Of a stretch of DNA of 64,000 bases, positions 16,854-30,013 are shown piece after piece (the stretch's first letter is position 1; each line of letters begins with the position of its first letter). Position numbers and translations under genes: made by a program. A model generated the notes under the pieces. The model saw only the letters and a list, made by a program, of their open reading frames with translations, did no database searches and was not told where the DNA came from. The stretch covers positions 1,054,001 to 1,118,000 of the forward strand of contig NZ_JAEMWU010000001.1 of the NCBI RefSeq assembly GCF_017303215.1. The letters run 5' to 3'. Source of the DNA: Microbacterium esteraromaticum. Lineage in GTDB: Bacteria; Actinomycetota; Actinomycetes; Actinomycetales; Microbacteriaceae.

Positions 16854-17858
16854 TTGCTGCGAACCATCGGCAAGCGGCTTCTGCTGCTCATCCCCACCCT
16901 TTTCGGCCTCAGCATTCTGCTGTTCGCCTGGGTCCGCGCTCTTCCCGGAGGGCCGGCCGTCGCCCTCCTCGGTGAGAAGGCGACACCCGAGGCGATCGAG
17001 CAGGTCAACGAGCTCTACGGCTTCAATCGTCCGCTGTACGAGCAGTACTTCATCTGGGTCACTCGCCTGCTGCAGGGCGACTTCGGCTCATCCATCGTCA
17101 CGGGGCGCCCTGTGACCGAGGAGTTCTTCCGCCGGTTCCCGGCGACCATCGAGCTCAGTGTGCTCGCGCTGATCTTCGCGATCGGCATCGGTGTTCCGCT
17201 GGGCTACTGGGCGGCGCGCCGCCACGGCAAATGGACGGATCACACCGCGGTCGTGTTCAGCCTGATCGGCATCACGATCCCGGTGTTCTTCCTGGCGTTC
17301 ATCCTGAAGTACATCTTCGCGGTGCAGCTGGGATGGCTTCCCTCGGACGGCCGCCAGAGCGCGCGAATAGATGCCACACACGTCACCGGCTTCTACGTCT
17401 GGGACGGCATCATCACCGGCGAGTTCGACGCGTCATGGGATGCCATCCAGCATCTGATCCTGCCGGCGCTGGCGCTCGGCACGATCCCGCTGGCGATCAT
17501 CGTGCGCATCACGAGGGCCAGCGTGCTCGAGGTGCAGAACGCCGACTACGTGCGCACCGGCAAGGCCAAGGGTGTCTCGACGCCCACGCTGCGCAACCGC
17601 TTCATCCTGCGCAACGCGATGCTGCCGGTGATCACCACGATCGGCCTGCAGACCGGGCTGCTGATCTCGGGGGCGGTGCTCACCGAGACGGTGTTCGCCT
17701 TCCCCGGCATCGGCTCGTTCCTGGCGCGATCGATCTTCGCGCGAGACTTCCCGGTGCTGCAGGGGTTCATCATCTTCATCGCCATCGCGTACGCGCTGAT
17801 CAACCTCGCCGTTGACGTGTCGTACAGCCTGATCGATCCGAGAGTGAGGGTTCAGTGA
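16854..17858 (+). CDS. Peptide ABC transporter permease (DppB-like)
   Basis: A permease of 334 residues from the TTG at 16854. The frame extends to a GTG at 16827, but that codon lies in the 3' arm of the hairpin. GGAG sits six bases before the TTG, and MLRTIGKRLLLLIPTLFG is the normal N terminus of this family. After the first helix comes the extracellular loop with ELYGFNRPLYEQYFIW, then five more helices. The segment EVQNADYVRTGKAKG is the EAA-type coupling region. It pairs with the DppC-like subunit, whose start overlaps its stop (TGATG). Confidence 0.9.
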   Translation: MLRTIGKRLLLLIPTLFGLSILLFAWVRALPGGPAVALLGEKATPEAIEQVNELYGFNRPLYEQYFIWVTRLLQGDFGSSIVTGRPVTEEFFRRFPATIELSVLALIFAIGIGVPLGYWAARRHGKWTDHTAVVFSLIGITIPVFFLAFILKYIFAVQLGWLPSDGRQSARIDATHVTGFYVWDGIITGEFDASWDAIQHLILPALALGTIPLAIIVRITRASVLEVQNADYVRTGKAKGVSTPTLRNRFILRNAMLPVITTIGLQTGLLISGAVLTETVFAFPGIGSFLARSIFARDFPVLQGFIIFIAIAYALINLAVDVSYSLIDPRVRVQ

Positions 17859-18826
17859 TGAGCGCAGTGCTTCCCCCCGCACAGGGTCCGGGCGCGGGCC
17901 CGCAGAGCGGCGGATCGCCCGAGACGGTCACCGTCGCCCAGGCCGAGCTGCACAAGAGCGGCAGCTTCTGGAGCGACGTGCTGCGTCGGCTGCGACACAA
18001 TGTCACGGCGTGGATCGGCGGGGCGATCGTCATGCTGTTCATCGCAGTTGCGGTGCTGGCTCCGCTGATCGCGCCGTACCCCGAGACGGCGCTGCCCGGC
18101 GCCGAGTACATTACCCCCACGCACATCCCCGGGCCCGGCGAGCTGCCGCAGTTCCCGCTCGGCCTCGACCGCTTCGGCGGCGATGTGCTGTCGAAACTCA
18201 TCTGGGGTGCGCAGGCGTCGTTGATGGTCGGTGTGGTCTCGACCGCGCTGGGTCTACTCGGCGGCATGCTGCTGGGACTCATCGCCGGCACCTTCGGCGG
18301 CTGGGTCGACACCGTCATCATGCGCATCGTCGACATCATCCTGTCGGTGCCCAACCTGCTGCTGGCCGTGTCGATCGCCGCGATCCTGGGGCAGACGCCC
18401 CAGGCGGTGATGATCGCCATCGGAGCGTCGCAGGTGCCCATCTTCGCGCGTCTGCTGCGGGCATCCATGCTGCAGCAGCGCACCAGCGAGTACGTGCTGT
18501 CGGCGCAGACTCTCGGTCTCGGACGCGGCCGCATCACGATGTCGCACGTGCTGCCCAACGCGATCGGTCCGGTCATCGTGCAGGCGACCCTGACGCTGGC
18601 GACGGCGGTGATCGACGCCGCCGCGCTGTCGTTCCTGGGTCTCGGCGGTGGCGGTCCCGACACGGCGGAGTGGGGGCGGATGCTGACCTACGCGCAGAGC
18701 GAGTTGGCGATCGCGCCATGGCTGGCGTTCCTGCCCGGTATCTGCATCGCAGTGACCGCGCTGGGCTTCACCCTGTTCGGTGAGGCGCTGCGCGAGGCGA
18801 TGGACCCGAGGACGAGAGCGCGATGA
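17858..18826 (+). CDS. Peptide ABC transporter permease (DppC-like)
   Basis: A 322-residue permease. The ~50-residue N-terminal cytoplasmic tail is followed by a first helix (WIGGAIVMLFIAVAVLAPLI), the family segment FPLGLDRFGGDVLSKLIWG, and the coupling loop QRTSEYVLSAQTLG. LSFLGLGGGGPDTAEWGRML near the C terminus is highly typical of DppC/OppC. The ATG at 17858 shares its first base with the upstream stop; a GTG at 17855 is also possible. The downstream ATPase gene starts just after its stop. Confidence 0.93.
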   Translation: MSAVLPPAQGPGAGPQSGGSPETVTVAQAELHKSGSFWSDVLRRLRHNVTAWIGGAIVMLFIAVAVLAPLIAPYPETALPGAEYITPTHIPGPGELPQFPLGLDRFGGDVLSKLIWGAQASLMVGVVSTALGLLGGMLLGLIAGTFGGWVDTVIMRIVDIILSVPNLLLAVSIAAILGQTPQAVMIAIGASQVPIFARLLRASMLQQRTSEYVLSAQTLGLGRGRITMSHVLPNAIGPVIVQATLTLATAVIDAAALSFLGLGGGGPDTAEWGRMLTYAQSELAIAPWLAFLPGICIAVTALGFTLFGEALREAMDPRTRAR

Positions 18827-18843
18827 CCGAGAAGGAGAAGCAG

Positions 18844-20517
18844 ATGAGCGCGCAGCCGCTGCTGCAGGTGTCGGGCCTGGCCGTGGACTTCACGACCATG
18901 GACGGCGTCGTGCACGCCGTCGAGGGCGTCGACCTGGAGATCGCGCCCGGTGAGACGGTTGCGATCGTCGGCGAGTCGGGCTCGGGCAAGTCGACCACGG
19001 CGATGGCCGTGATCGGTCTGCTCGCGTCGGGTGGGCGGGTGGCCGACGGCAGCATCCGTCTCGACGGACGCGAACTGGTCGGGGCATCCGAATCCGAGAT
19101 GCAGAAGATCCGCGGACGTGACATCGGCATGGTTCCGCAGGACCCGATGTCGAATCTGAACCCCGTGGCGAAGATCGGCACGCAGGTCGCCGAGACGTTG
19201 CTCGCGCACGGCCTCGCCACGCGCTCAGATGTCAAGCAGAAGGTCGTCGAGGCGCTGTCGGCGGCCGGCCTGCCCGATCCCGAGCGGCGGGCCAAGCAGT
19301 ACCCGCACGAGCTGTCGGGCGGCCTGCGCCAGCGCGCGCTGATTGCGATCGGACTCGCGTGCCGGCCGCGGCTGCTCATCGCCGATGAGCCGACCAGCGC
19401 GCTCGACGTCACGGTGCAGCAGACGATCCTCGATCAGCTCGGCGAGATGACGCGTGAGCTGGGCACCGCGGTGCTGCTGATCACGCACGACCTGGGGCTG
19501 GCCGCCGAGCGGGCGCAGCGCGTCGTGGTGATGCACCGCGGACGTGTGGTCGAGCAGGGCAACGCCCGCCAGATCCTCGAGAACCCGCAACACGCGTACA
19601 CGCAGAGCCTGGTCAGTGCGGCGCCGTCGATCGCGGCGGCGCGCCTGCAACCAGAGGTCTTCGAAGGCGCGCAGGTCTCCGAGAGTGCAGAAGCGGATGC
19701 CGGTGCGGCGGCGCCCGAGGGGAGCAAGGCCGCGAACATCGTCGAGATCGAGGGGCTGCGCAAGGTGTACCCGGTGCGCGGCCGTTCCGACGACTTCATC
19801 GCGGTCGACAATGTCTCGCTCGCGATCCCGCGCGGAAAGACCGTGGCGATCGTGGGGGAGTCCGGCTCGGGCAAGACCACGACGGCGCGGATGCTGCTGA
19901 AGCTGATCGAGCCGACGGCGGGCACGATCCGTTTCGAGGGGCGCGACATTCAGAGCTTCGACAAGGCGCAGGACCGTGAGTTCCGGCAGCGCGTGCAGCC
20001 GATCTTCCAGGACCCGTACTCGAGCCTGAATCCGATGTTCACCATCGGGCGACTGATCGGTGAGCCGTTGGAGTTCTACAAGCGCGGCAATCGTGCCGAG
20101 CGCCGCGCCAGGGTGCTCAAGCTGCTCGATGACGTCGCGCTGCCGGCATCCATGATGCAGCGCTACCCGTCCGAGCTCTCCGGTGGGCAGCGCCAGCGCG
20201 TTGCGATCGCGAGAGCGCTGGCGCTCTCGCCCGACCTGATCGTGTGCGACGAGCCCGTCTCGGCGCTGGACGTGCTGGTGCAGGACCAGATCCTCACGCT
20301 GCTGGGCGACCTGCAGAAGGAGTACGGCCTGAGCTACCTGTTCATCTCGCACGACCTGGCCGTTGTGCGTCTGATCAGCGACTACGTGTGCGTCATGAAG
20401 GACGGCGCACTGGTCGAGGCGGCCACCAGTGAAGAGATCTTCACCAACCCGCGTGACCCCTATACGCGCACGCTGTTGGCATCCATCCCCGGCAACGAGC
20501 TGGGTATCGCGTCGTGA
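18844..20517 (+). CDS. Fused dual ATPase of the peptide ABC transporter (DppD-DppF type)
   Basis: A 557-residue protein holding two complete ABC ATPase domains, whereas many systems use two separate proteins. Domain 1 (about residues 5-250) has [10 protein letters not shown], the variant signature LSGGLRQRA and [12 protein letters not shown]. Domain 2 (about 300-545) has [26 protein letters not shown] and [12 protein letters not shown]. The linker between them is rich in Ala and Glu. The ATG at 18844 is preferred for its strong ribosome-binding site (AAGGAG, 6-base spacing). An in-frame ATG at 18823 overlaps the permease stop (ATGA) and may be used instead. It energises the DppB/DppC-like pair. 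A strong terminator follows the gene. Confidence 0.92.
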   Translation: MSAQPLLQVSGLAVDFTTMDGVVHAVEGVDLEIAPGETVAIVGESGSGKSTTAMAVIGLLASGGRVADGSIRLDGRELVGASESEMQKIRGRDIGMVPQDPMSNLNPVAKIGTQVAETLLAHGLATRSDVKQKVVEALSAAGLPDPERRAKQYPHELSGGLRQRALIAIGLACRPRLLIADEPTSALDVTVQQTILDQLGEMTRELGTAVLLITHDLGLAAERAQRVVVMHRGRVVEQGNARQILENPQHAYTQSLVSAAPSIAAARLQPEVFEGAQVSESAEADAGAAAPEGSKAANIVEIEGLRKVYPVRGRSDDFIAVDNVSLAIPRGKTVAIVGESGSGKTTTARMLLKLIEPTAGTIRFEGRDIQSFDKAQDREFRQRVQPIFQDPYSSLNPMFTIGRLIGEPLEFYKRGNRAERRARVLKLLDDVALPASMMQRYPSELSGGQRQRVAIARALALSPDLIVCDEPVSALDVLVQDQILTLLGDLQKEYGLSYLFISHDLAVVRLISDYVCVMKDGALVEAATSEEIFTNPRDPYTRTLLASIPGNELGIAS

Positions 20518-20518
20518 C

Positions 20519-20549
20519 CACGGGGCGGGCGCGATGCGCCCGCCCCGTG
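20519..20549 (+). terminator. Terminator of the peptide-transport operon
   Basis: A perfect 14-base stem of almost pure G and C (20519-20532 with 20536-20549) closes on the loop GAT, two bases after the ATPase stop. No T-tract follows, as is common for hairpins of high-GC actinobacteria. Confidence 0.75.
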
Positions 20550-20587
20550 CCAATACCGCAGGTTGCGGAATTGGTCAAGGATTACGC

Positions 20588-20616
20588 TTGCCATGTCGCA
20601 CAATCGGGCTTATAGT
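20588..20616 (+). promoter_or_regulatory. rpoBC promoter
   Basis: TTGCCA (20588-20593) and TATAGT (20611-20616) with exact 17-base spacing form one of the best housekeeping promoters in the window. Transcription from it would give a leader of roughly 115-120 bases before the rpoB start. The leader has no clear terminator-like hairpin. Confidence 0.75.
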
Positions 20617-20740
20617 AAAGAGTTGCGCTCGCTTCTCCGTGCCCTCATATGGTGGTCGGCATCCCGTTGAGTTTTCGAGCGCACTCACCGACGTCCAGGA
20701 ATCGACCAGCCCCTTGCCCGGGCTGACGGAGGTTACTCCC

Positions 20741-24241
<3,501 letters not shown>

Positions 24242-24303
24242 TCGCAGGCACAGCTCAGGGACCGCGTCCCTAAATACATAGATTTTTCTAACTAGGAGAA
24301 CTA

Positions 24304-27300
24304 GTGCTCGACGCAACTACATTCGATGAGCTTCGAATCGGCCTGGCCACCGCTGAAGACATTCGCGGCTGGTCCTACGGTGAGGTCAAGAAGCCCGAGA
24401 CGATCAACTACCGCACGCTGAAGCCCGAGAAGGACGGGCTCTTCGGCGAGCAGATCTTCGGCCCCTCCCGCGACTGGGAGTGCGGCTGTGGCAAGTACAA
24501 GCGTGTCCGCTTCAAGGGCATCGTCTGCGAGCGCTGCGGCGTGGAGGTCACCAAGAGCTCCGTCCGTCGCGAGCGCATGGGTCACATCGAGCTGGCCGCC
24601 CCCGTGACGCACATCTGGTACTTCAAGGGTGTGCCGTCGCGACTGGGCTACCTGCTCGACATGGCGCCGAAGGACCTCGAGAAGGTCATCTACTTCGCCG
24701 CGTACATGGTCATCTCGGTCGACGAGGACGCACGTCACCGCGACCTGGCCACGCAGGAGAACAACATCCGGCTCGAGCTGAAGACGCTCGGCGACCGCCG
24801 CGACGCGAAGATCTCCGAGCGCATGGCCAAGCTGGAAGAGGAGCTCGCGGCCCTTGAGGCCGAGGGTGCCAAGGCCGACGCGAAGAAGAAGGTCAAGGAC
24901 GCCGCCGAGAAGGAGATGACCCTCACCCGCAAGGGTGCCGACGAGGCCATCGCCAAGCTCGAGCGCGTGTGGGAGGACTTCCGCACGCTCGAGGTCGGCG
25001 CGCTGCGCCCCGAGGACGACGTCTTCCACGAGCTGCAGGACCGCTTCGGTCAGTACTTCGAGGCCCACATGGGCGCCGAGGCGATCCAGCGCCGTCTGCA
25101 GAGCTTCGACCTGAAGGCCGAGGCGGAGAGCCTGCACCTGCAGATCTCTGAGGGCAAGGGTCAGCGCAAGATCCGTGCGATCAAGCGCCTGAAGGTCGTC
25201 AACTCGTTCCTCGAGACCGGCATGAGCCCGGCCGCGATGGTGCTCGACGTCGTTCCGGTGATCCCGCCGGAGCTGCGTCCGATGGTGCAGCTGGACGGTG
25301 GCCGCTTCGCGACCAGCGACCTGAACGACCTGTACCGCCGTGTGATCAACCGCAACAACCGTCTGCGTCGTCTGATCGACCTCGGTGCTCCCGAGATCAT
25401 CGTCAACAACGAGAAGCGGATGCTGCAGGAGGCCGTCGACGCGCTGTTCGACAACGGCCGTCGTGGTCGCCCCGTCACCGGTACCGGCAACCGCGCCCTG
25501 AAGTCTCTCAGCGACATGCTGAAGGGTAAGCAGGGTCGTTTCCGTCAGAACCTGCTCGGTAAGCGTGTCGACTACTCGGGCCGTTCGGTCATTGTCGTCG
25601 GTCCGCAGCTGAAGCTGCACCAGTGTGGTCTGCCCAAGCAGATGGCCCTGGAGCTGTTCAAGCCGTTCGTGATCAAGCGTCTGATCGACCTGGGTCACTC
25701 GCAGAACATCAAGGCGGCCAAGCGTGCCGTCGAGCGCACCCGCGGCGAGGTCTGGGACGTTCTCGAAGAGATCATCCGCGAGCGCCCCGTGCTGCTGAAC
25801 CGTGCACCCACGCTGCACCGTCTCGGCATCCAGGCGTTCGAGCCGCAGCTCGTCGAGGGTAAGGCCATCCAGCTGCACCCGCTCGTCTGCGCGGCCTTCA
25901 ACGCCGACTTCGACGGTGACCAGATGGCTGTGCACCTGCCGCTGTCGGTCGAGGCGCAGGCCGAGGCTCGCGTGCTGATGCTCGCCTCGAACAACATCCT
26001 CAAGCCGTCGGACGGCCGTCCGGTGACCCTGCCTTCGCAGGACATGATCATCGGTCTGCACCACCTGACCACGGTCAAGGAGGGCGCAGCCGGTGAGGGC
26101 CGTGCGTTCGGCTCGGTCTCCGAGGCGATCCTGGCCCGCGACGAGGGCACGCTCGACCTGCAGGCCAAGGCGCGCATCCGCATCCCCGGTCTCACCTTCC
26201 TCGAGGGTGAGGCTCCCGAGGGCTACGAACGTCACGGCCTCGTCGACGCTTCGCTCGGTCAGGCGATCTTCAACGGCGCGCTTCCGAAGGGCTACCCCTT
26301 CGTGCGCGGCGTCGCCGACAAGGGCAAGCTGTCGCAGATCGTGAACAAGCTGGCCGAGGAGTACCCGAAGGTCGAGACGGCCGCCACGCTGGACCGCATC
26401 AAGGATGCCGGTTTCCACTGGGCGACCCGCTCGGGCGTCACGGTCGCGCTGAGCGACATCCTCACCCCGCCGAACAAGGCCGAGATCGTTGCGACCTACG
26501 AGAAGCAGGCCGCGAAGGTCCAGTCGCAGTACGACAAGGGTCTGACCACCGATGCTGAGCGCCGCCAGGAGCTCATCAAGATCTGGACCGAGGCGACCGA
26601 CGAGGTGCAGGCCGCGATGCGCGCGCACTTCCCGGACGACAACACCATCAACCGCATGGTGACCTCGGGTGCCCGTGGTAACTGGCTGCAGATCCGCAAC
26701 ATCGCGGGTATGCGTGGTCTGGTGAACAACCCCAAGGGTGAGATCATCCCGCGTCCGATCATCTCCTCGTACCGCGAGGGTCTGTCGGTGGCGGAGTACT
26801 TCATCGCGACGCACGGTACCCGTAAGGGTCTGGCCGACACCGCTCTGCGTACCGCCGACTCGGGTTACCTGACCCGTCGTCTGGTGGACGTGTCGCAGGA
26901 CGTCATCATCCGCGAGCAGGACTGTGGCACGTCGAAGGGCCTCGCCCTGCCGATCGCCGCACCGAACTCGCAGGGTGTTCTGGTCCGCGACCCGAACGTC
27001 GAGAACTCGGTGTTCGCTCGCACGCTGGCATCCGCTGTGGTCAACGAGGCCGGCGAGGTCGTCGCCGAGGCCGGCGACGACGTGGGCGACGTGCTCATCG
27101 ACAAGCTGGTCGAGGCCGGTATCGAGACCATCAAGGTGCGCTCGGTGCTGACCTGTGACTCGGCCGTCGGTGTCTGCGCGCAGTGCTACGGCCGTTCGCT
27201 CGCGACCGGTAAGACGGTCGACATCGGTGAGGCCGTCGGCATCATCGCGGCGCAGTCGATCGGTGAGCCCGGTACCCAGCTGACGATGCGTACGTTCCAC

Positions 27301-28179
27301 ACCGGTGGTTCGGCATCGGCTGATGACATCACCCAGGGTCTGCCCCGTGTGCAGGAGCTCTTCGAGGCTCGTACGCCCAAGGGTGCCTCTCCGATCGCTG
27401 AGGCCGACGGCCGCATCACGATCGAAGAGAACGACAAGGGCAAGAAGGTCATCCTCACGCCCGACAACGGTGACGAAGAAGTGGTCTACCCGGTGCTGAA
27501 GCGTGCGACGCTTCTCGTCGAGGACGGCCAGCACGTCGAGGTCGGTCAGCCCCTGCAGGTCGGAACGCTCGACCCCAAGGAGGTCATGCGCGTCATGGGT
27601 GCCCGCGAGGTGCAGCGTTACCTCGTCAACGGCGTCCAGGGTGTGTACCGCTCGCAGGGTGTGCCGATCCACGACAAGCACATCGAGGTCATCGTGCGCC
27701 AGATGCTGCGTAAGGTCACCGTGGTCGACCACGGCGACACCACGCTGCTGCCGGGTGAGATGGTCGACCTGAAGCGCTACCAGACGATCAACCGCGAGGC
27801 CGTGACCGGTGGTCAGCGCCCCGCATCGGGTCGTCCCGAGCTGATGGGTATCACGAAGGCGTCGCTCGCGACCGAATCGTGGCTGTCGGCCGCATCGTTC
27901 CAGGAGACGACCCGCGTGCTCACGCAGGCCGCCATGGAGGGCAAGAGCGACCCGCTGATCGGTCTCAAGGAGAACGTCATCATCGGTAAGCTCATCCCCG
28001 CCGGAACCGGTCTGCGTCGCTACCGTGACATCACGGTCGAGGCAACGGAAGAGGCCAAGAGCGAGCGCTACCCGAACCGGATCTTCGCATCCGACGGTGC
28101 GTACGCCGACGGTGACTTCGGCTACGTCGACTTCGACGCGTTCTCGACGGACGACATCACGCCCGGCTCGTACAACTGA
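24304..28179 (+). CDS. rpoC: DNA-directed RNA polymerase subunit beta'
   Basis: A 1291-residue beta' subunit. The N-terminal zinc site is [20 protein letters not shown]. The active-site motif NADFDGD (residues 533-539) holds the three aspartates that bind catalytic magnesium. The second zinc site is [13 protein letters not shown]. The trigger-loop region [20 protein letters not shown] is intact. Residues ~140-240 include the charged helical insertion rich in Lys, Glu and Ala that is normal in actinobacteria. Start: GTG at 24304 with AGGAG six bases upstream. It is co-transcribed with rpoB and ends in a strong terminator. Confidence 0.99.
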   Translation: MLDATTFDELRIGLATAEDIRGWSYGEVKKPETINYRTLKPEKDGLFGEQIFGPSRDWECGCGKYKRVRFKGIVCERCGVEVTKSSVRRERMGHIELAAPVTHIWYFKGVPSRLGYLLDMAPKDLEKVIYFAAYMVISVDEDARHRDLATQENNIRLELKTLGDRRDAKISERMAKLEEELAALEAEGAKADAKKKVKDAAEKEMTLTRKGADEAIAKLERVWEDFRTLEVGALRPEDDVFHELQDRFGQYFEAHMGAEAIQRRLQSFDLKAEAESLHLQISEGKGQRKIRAIKRLKVVNSFLETGMSPAAMVLDVVPVIPPELRPMVQLDGGRFATSDLNDLYRRVINRNNRLRRLIDLGAPEIIVNNEKRMLQEAVDALFDNGRRGRPVTGTGNRALKSLSDMLKGKQGRFRQNLLGKRVDYSGRSVIVVGPQLKLHQCGLPKQMALELFKPFVIKRLIDLGHSQNIKAAKRAVERTRGEVWDVLEEIIRERPVLLNRAPTLHRLGIQAFEPQLVEGKAIQLHPLVCAAFNADFDGDQMAVHLPLSVEAQAEARVLMLASNNILKPSDGRPVTLPSQDMIIGLHHLTTVKEGAAGEGRAFGSVSEAILARDEGTLDLQAKARIRIPGLTFLEGEAPEGYERHGLVDASLGQAIFNGALPKGYPFVRGVADKGKLSQIVNKLAEEYPKVETAATLDRIKDAGFHWATRSGVTVALSDILTPPNKAEIVATYEKQAAKVQSQYDKGLTTDAERRQELIKIWTEATDEVQAAMRAHFPDDNTINRMVTSGARGNWLQIRNIAGMRGLVNNPKGEIIPRPIISSYREGLSVAEYFIATHGTRKGLADTALRTADSGYLTRRLVDVSQDVIIREQDCGTSKGLALPIAAPNSQGVLVRDPNVENSVFARTLASAVVNEAGEVVAEAGDDVGDVLIDKLVEAGIETIKVRSVLTCDSAVGVCAQCYGRSLATGKTVDIGEAVGIIAAQSIGEPGTQLTMRTFHTGGSASADDITQGLPRVQELFEARTPKGASPIAEADGRITIEENDKGKKVILTPDNGDEEVVYPVLKRATLLVEDGQHVEVGQPLQVGTLDPKEVMRVMGAREVQRYLVNGVQGVYRSQGVPIHDKHIEVIVRQMLRKVTVVDHGDTTLLPGEMVDLKRYQTINREAVTGGQRPASGRPELMGITKASLATESWLSAASFQETTRVLTQAAMEGKSDPLIGLKENVIIGKLIPAGTGLRRYRDITVEATEEAKSERYPNRIFASDGAYADGDFGYVDFDAFSTDDITPGSYN

Positions 28180-28193
28180 GTCAGTGAGTGTCG

Positions 28194-28229
28194 GTGAGGC
28201 CCCGGGTTCTTCGGAACCCGGGGCCTCAC
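28194..28229 (+). terminator. rpoBC terminator
   Basis: A perfect 16-base stem (28194-28209 with 28214-28229) with a TTCG tetraloop, followed by CCCGTTTT. This is a textbook intrinsic terminator 14 bases after the rpoC stop. Confidence 0.92.
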
Positions 28230-28287
28230 CCCGTTTTCGGGCCGTGCCGCGCCGCGCGTGGGAGCCGCACGCGGCGCGTGCGTCATC

Positions 28288-28359
28288 GAGAACAGGACGG
28301 ATGTCGAGAACAGGCTGATTCTGCGGAATTGAGCCTGTTCTCGTGAACGAGCCTGTTCT
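28288..28359. repeat. Intergenic palindrome with doubled arms, element 3
   Basis: CGAGAACAGG occurs at 28288-28297 and 28305-28314. Its inverse occurs at 28333-28343 (GCCTGTTCTCG) and 28351-28359 (GCCTGTTCT). The inner pair extends to a perfect 12-base inverted repeat (28305-28316 with 28332-28343), with a small nested ATTC/GAAT stem in the loop. The element lies between the rpoC terminator and the PfkB gene and has no open reading frame. Confidence 0.8.
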
Positions 28360-28435
28360 GGGTGACGGTTTCGGCCCCGGGGCGGCGCTTCCGGGCCCGA
28401 TGCTGCATGTCGCCGGCTCGCGATAGTCTCACGGA

Positions 28436-29356
28436 ATGAGCGAGACACAGCGACGGGCGGTCGTGATCGGTGACGCCCTGATCGACGAGATCCGGGATGC
28501 CGGTGGTGTGCGCGAACTGGTCGGCGGTGCTGCGCTGAATGTGGCCGTGGGGCTGCGGCGGCTGGGCGTCCCGACGACGCTGATCGCGATGGTCGGCGAT
28601 GATGAACCGGGCGAGCACATCCGTGAGTACCTGCGTGATCACGGTGTGGAGCTCATCGCCAGCCCGGCACCGCGGGGGTCATCCCGCGCTGTGGTCACGT
28701 GGTCGCCGAGCGGCGAACCCCAGTACGCGTTCAACGAGGCCGCGCAGCGGCGTAGCATCCGATACGGTGACGACGCGCGCGCGGCGTTGTCCGCGGCCGA
28801 CGTCGTGGCGATCAGTTGCTTCCCCTTCGACGTGCCGCCTGAGGTCGACGCGCTCGTCGACGCGCTCGGCGATTCTCGTGTCACTGTCGATCCGAATCCG
28901 CGTGCGGGCATGCTCAGCGACCGCGCGGAGTTCGTGCGCGGCTTCGAGCGCCTTGCGGCGACGGCCGACCTGGTCAAGGTGGGCGGCGACGACGTCGAGT
29001 TGCTCTACGACGGTGATCTTGACGCTCTGCGCGCTCGCTTGCGTGCGATGGGGGCGGCGGCGGTGCTGGCGACGGCGGGAGCGGCCGGGGCGGTGCTGGA
29101 GTCGGATGCCGGTGTCTTCACGGCGCCGGTGGCGAGCCTGCCCGGTGCGATTGTCGACACGGTGGGCGCGGGTGATGCCACGCTCGCGGCCGTAGCTGCG
29201 GGGCTCGCTGACGGTGCGCCGATGTCGGATGCCGGGTGGCAGGAGCTACTGGACCAGGCCATGCAGATCGCGGCGGCGACGGTGCGTTCCGAGGGAGGAC
29301 TGCTGCGCACGCCCGACGCTCTGGGCGACCCCGAGCGCGGTGTATTCGGTAGCTGA
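28436..29356 (+). CDS. PfkB-family carbohydrate kinase (fructokinase-like)
   Basis: A 306-residue ribokinase-fold sugar kinase. The N-terminal signature region is ELVGGAALNVAVGLRRLG, with the Gly-Gly dipeptide that forms part of the hinge. The C-terminal PfkB signature DTVGAGDATLAA near residue 241 includes the catalytic base in GAGD. It transfers phosphate from ATP to a sugar hydroxyl; the closest group by pattern is fructokinase, but the sugar is not certain. The ATG at 28436 lies six bases after TAGTCT (28424-28429) and has no ribosome-binding site, so the mRNA is probably leaderless. It stands alone between the rpoBC terminator and tRNA-Tyr. Confidence 0.9.
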   Translation: MSETQRRAVVIGDALIDEIRDAGGVRELVGGAALNVAVGLRRLGVPTTLIAMVGDDEPGEHIREYLRDHGVELIASPAPRGSSRAVVTWSPSGEPQYAFNEAAQRRSIRYGDDARAALSAADVVAISCFPFDVPPEVDALVDALGDSRVTVDPNPRAGMLSDRAEFVRGFERLAATADLVKVGGDDVELLYDGDLDALRARLRAMGAAAVLATAGAAGAVLESDAGVFTAPVASLPGAIVDTVGAGDATLAAVAAGLADGAPMSDAGWQELLDQAMQIAAATVRSEGGLLRTPDALGDPERGVFGS

Positions 29357-29365
29357 CGGCTCGAT

Positions 29366-29394
29366 TTCTTGAGACCGCCGCTGACCGGTATGCT
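29366..29394 (+). promoter_or_regulatory. Probable tRNA-Tyr promoter
   Basis: TTCTTG (29366-29371) and TATGCT (29389-29394) are 17 bases apart, ending 48 bases before the mature tRNA. A second possible -10 box, GATACT, is at 29396-29401. Confidence 0.45.
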
Positions 29395-29442
29395 TGATAC
29401 TCGCGCCCCCGGTTGGCTGGAAAAGCCGGACGGGTGTGCACT

Positions 29443-29524
29443 GGCGAGTTACCCAAGCGGCCAAAGGGAGCTGACTGTAAATCAGCCTGCATTGCATTCG
29501 GGGGTTCGAATCCCTCACTCGCCA
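29443..29524 (+). tRNA. tRNA-Tyr (anticodon GTA)
   Basis: The acceptor stem GGCGAGT pairs with ACTCGCC (29517-29523), with discriminator A at 29524. The anticodon stem GCTGA/TCAGC encloses CTGTAAA, with GTA at 29477-29479. A long variable arm, as expected for bacterial tRNA-Tyr, precedes the T arm GGGGGTTCGAATCCCTC. CCA is not encoded. Confidence 0.97.
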
Positions 29525-29530
29525 CACACA

Positions 29531-29567
29531 CGACTGAGGGCCTCCGCATCGCGGAGGCCCTCAGTCG
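29531..29567. terminator. Perfect bidirectional hairpin after tRNA-Tyr
   Basis: A perfect 17-base stem (29531-29547 with 29551-29567) with loop ATC. It starts seven bases after the tRNA and can also serve the convergent small gene that ends at 29595. Confidence 0.88.
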
Positions 29568-29594
29568 TTCACGGCGTCAGTCGTTCGCGGATGT

Positions 29595-29756
29595 TCAGCT
29601 CGCGCTGTCCGTCCGGGTGGCCTGCGGTCGTGCTGCCGCAGCTCGCGAGTCGGGGTCGGCGCTCCGCACAGTGGGTGCGCTGCACGCGCATCCGCCGTTT
29701 CCGACTGTCTGGTTGTGCGCCTCCGAGCGCGAGCGATGGATCTCGATGCTGCCCAT
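29595..29756 (-). CDS. Possible 53-residue small protein
   Basis: A short open frame begins at the ATG at 29756, preceded at five bases by GGAG (in ACGGAGAACCC), and ends at a TGA at 29595. The product starts MGSIEIHRSRSEAHNQ and contains CAC near residue 23, then a Ser/Ala/Arg-rich tail. The first fifteen codons have mostly G or C in the third position; the tail does so less strictly. It has no signal peptide or membrane segment. The frame ends 28 bases before the tRNA-Tyr hairpin, which would end its transcript. Coding status rests on the ribosome-binding site, start, length and position; no family is recognised. Confidence 0.5.
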   Translation of the reverse strand: MGSIEIHRSRSEAHNQTVGNGGCACSAPTVRSADPDSRAAAARPQATRTDSAS

Positions 29757-29802
29757 GGGTTCTCCGTCTCTGTCGGCGAGGGTGCTTCCACGATCTTAGG
29801 CA

Positions 29803-29834
29803 CCGGCGTCCCGGCGTCCCGGCGTCCCGGCGTC
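29803..29834. repeat. Tandem octamer repeat (4 copies)
   Basis: Four exact head-to-tail copies of CCGGCGTC, followed by a partial copy (CGCGTC). It lies in the upstream region of the small minus-strand gene and immediately before element 4. Confidence 0.9.
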
Positions 29835-29843
29835 CGCGTCGCT

Positions 29844-29944
29844 GAGAAACCACGTCCCGTGTGAGAAACCACGTGTCAGGTGATGTTTCGAACGGGAAGT
29901 GGTTTCTCGCCGGCGTGAGAAGCGTGAGAAGCGTGAGAGTCGCG
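29844..29944. repeat. Intergenic palindrome with doubled left arm, element 4
   Basis: GAGAAACCAC occurs at 29844-29853 and 29863-29872. Its exact inverse, GTGGTTTCTC, is at 29899-29908. A run of GTGAGAAGC-type nonamers follows (from about 29915), giving a purine-rich tract. The region up to 30013 holds no convincing gene on either strand. Confidence 0.75.
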
Positions 29945-30013
29945 AGAGGCGGGCGCGCGGGGGGCGGAGGGTAGGGCTGGTACTGGGGTGCGTTGTCGGC
30001 CACACTGAGTGCC

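Noticed and set aside
20649..20726. A 25-codon frame in the rpoB leader
   Set aside because: No ribosome-binding site and no attenuator-like hairpin, so a leader peptide is not supported.
24301..27732. A 1143-codon open frame on the minus strand opposite rpoC
   Set aside because: Same shadow effect; rpoC on the plus strand is certain.
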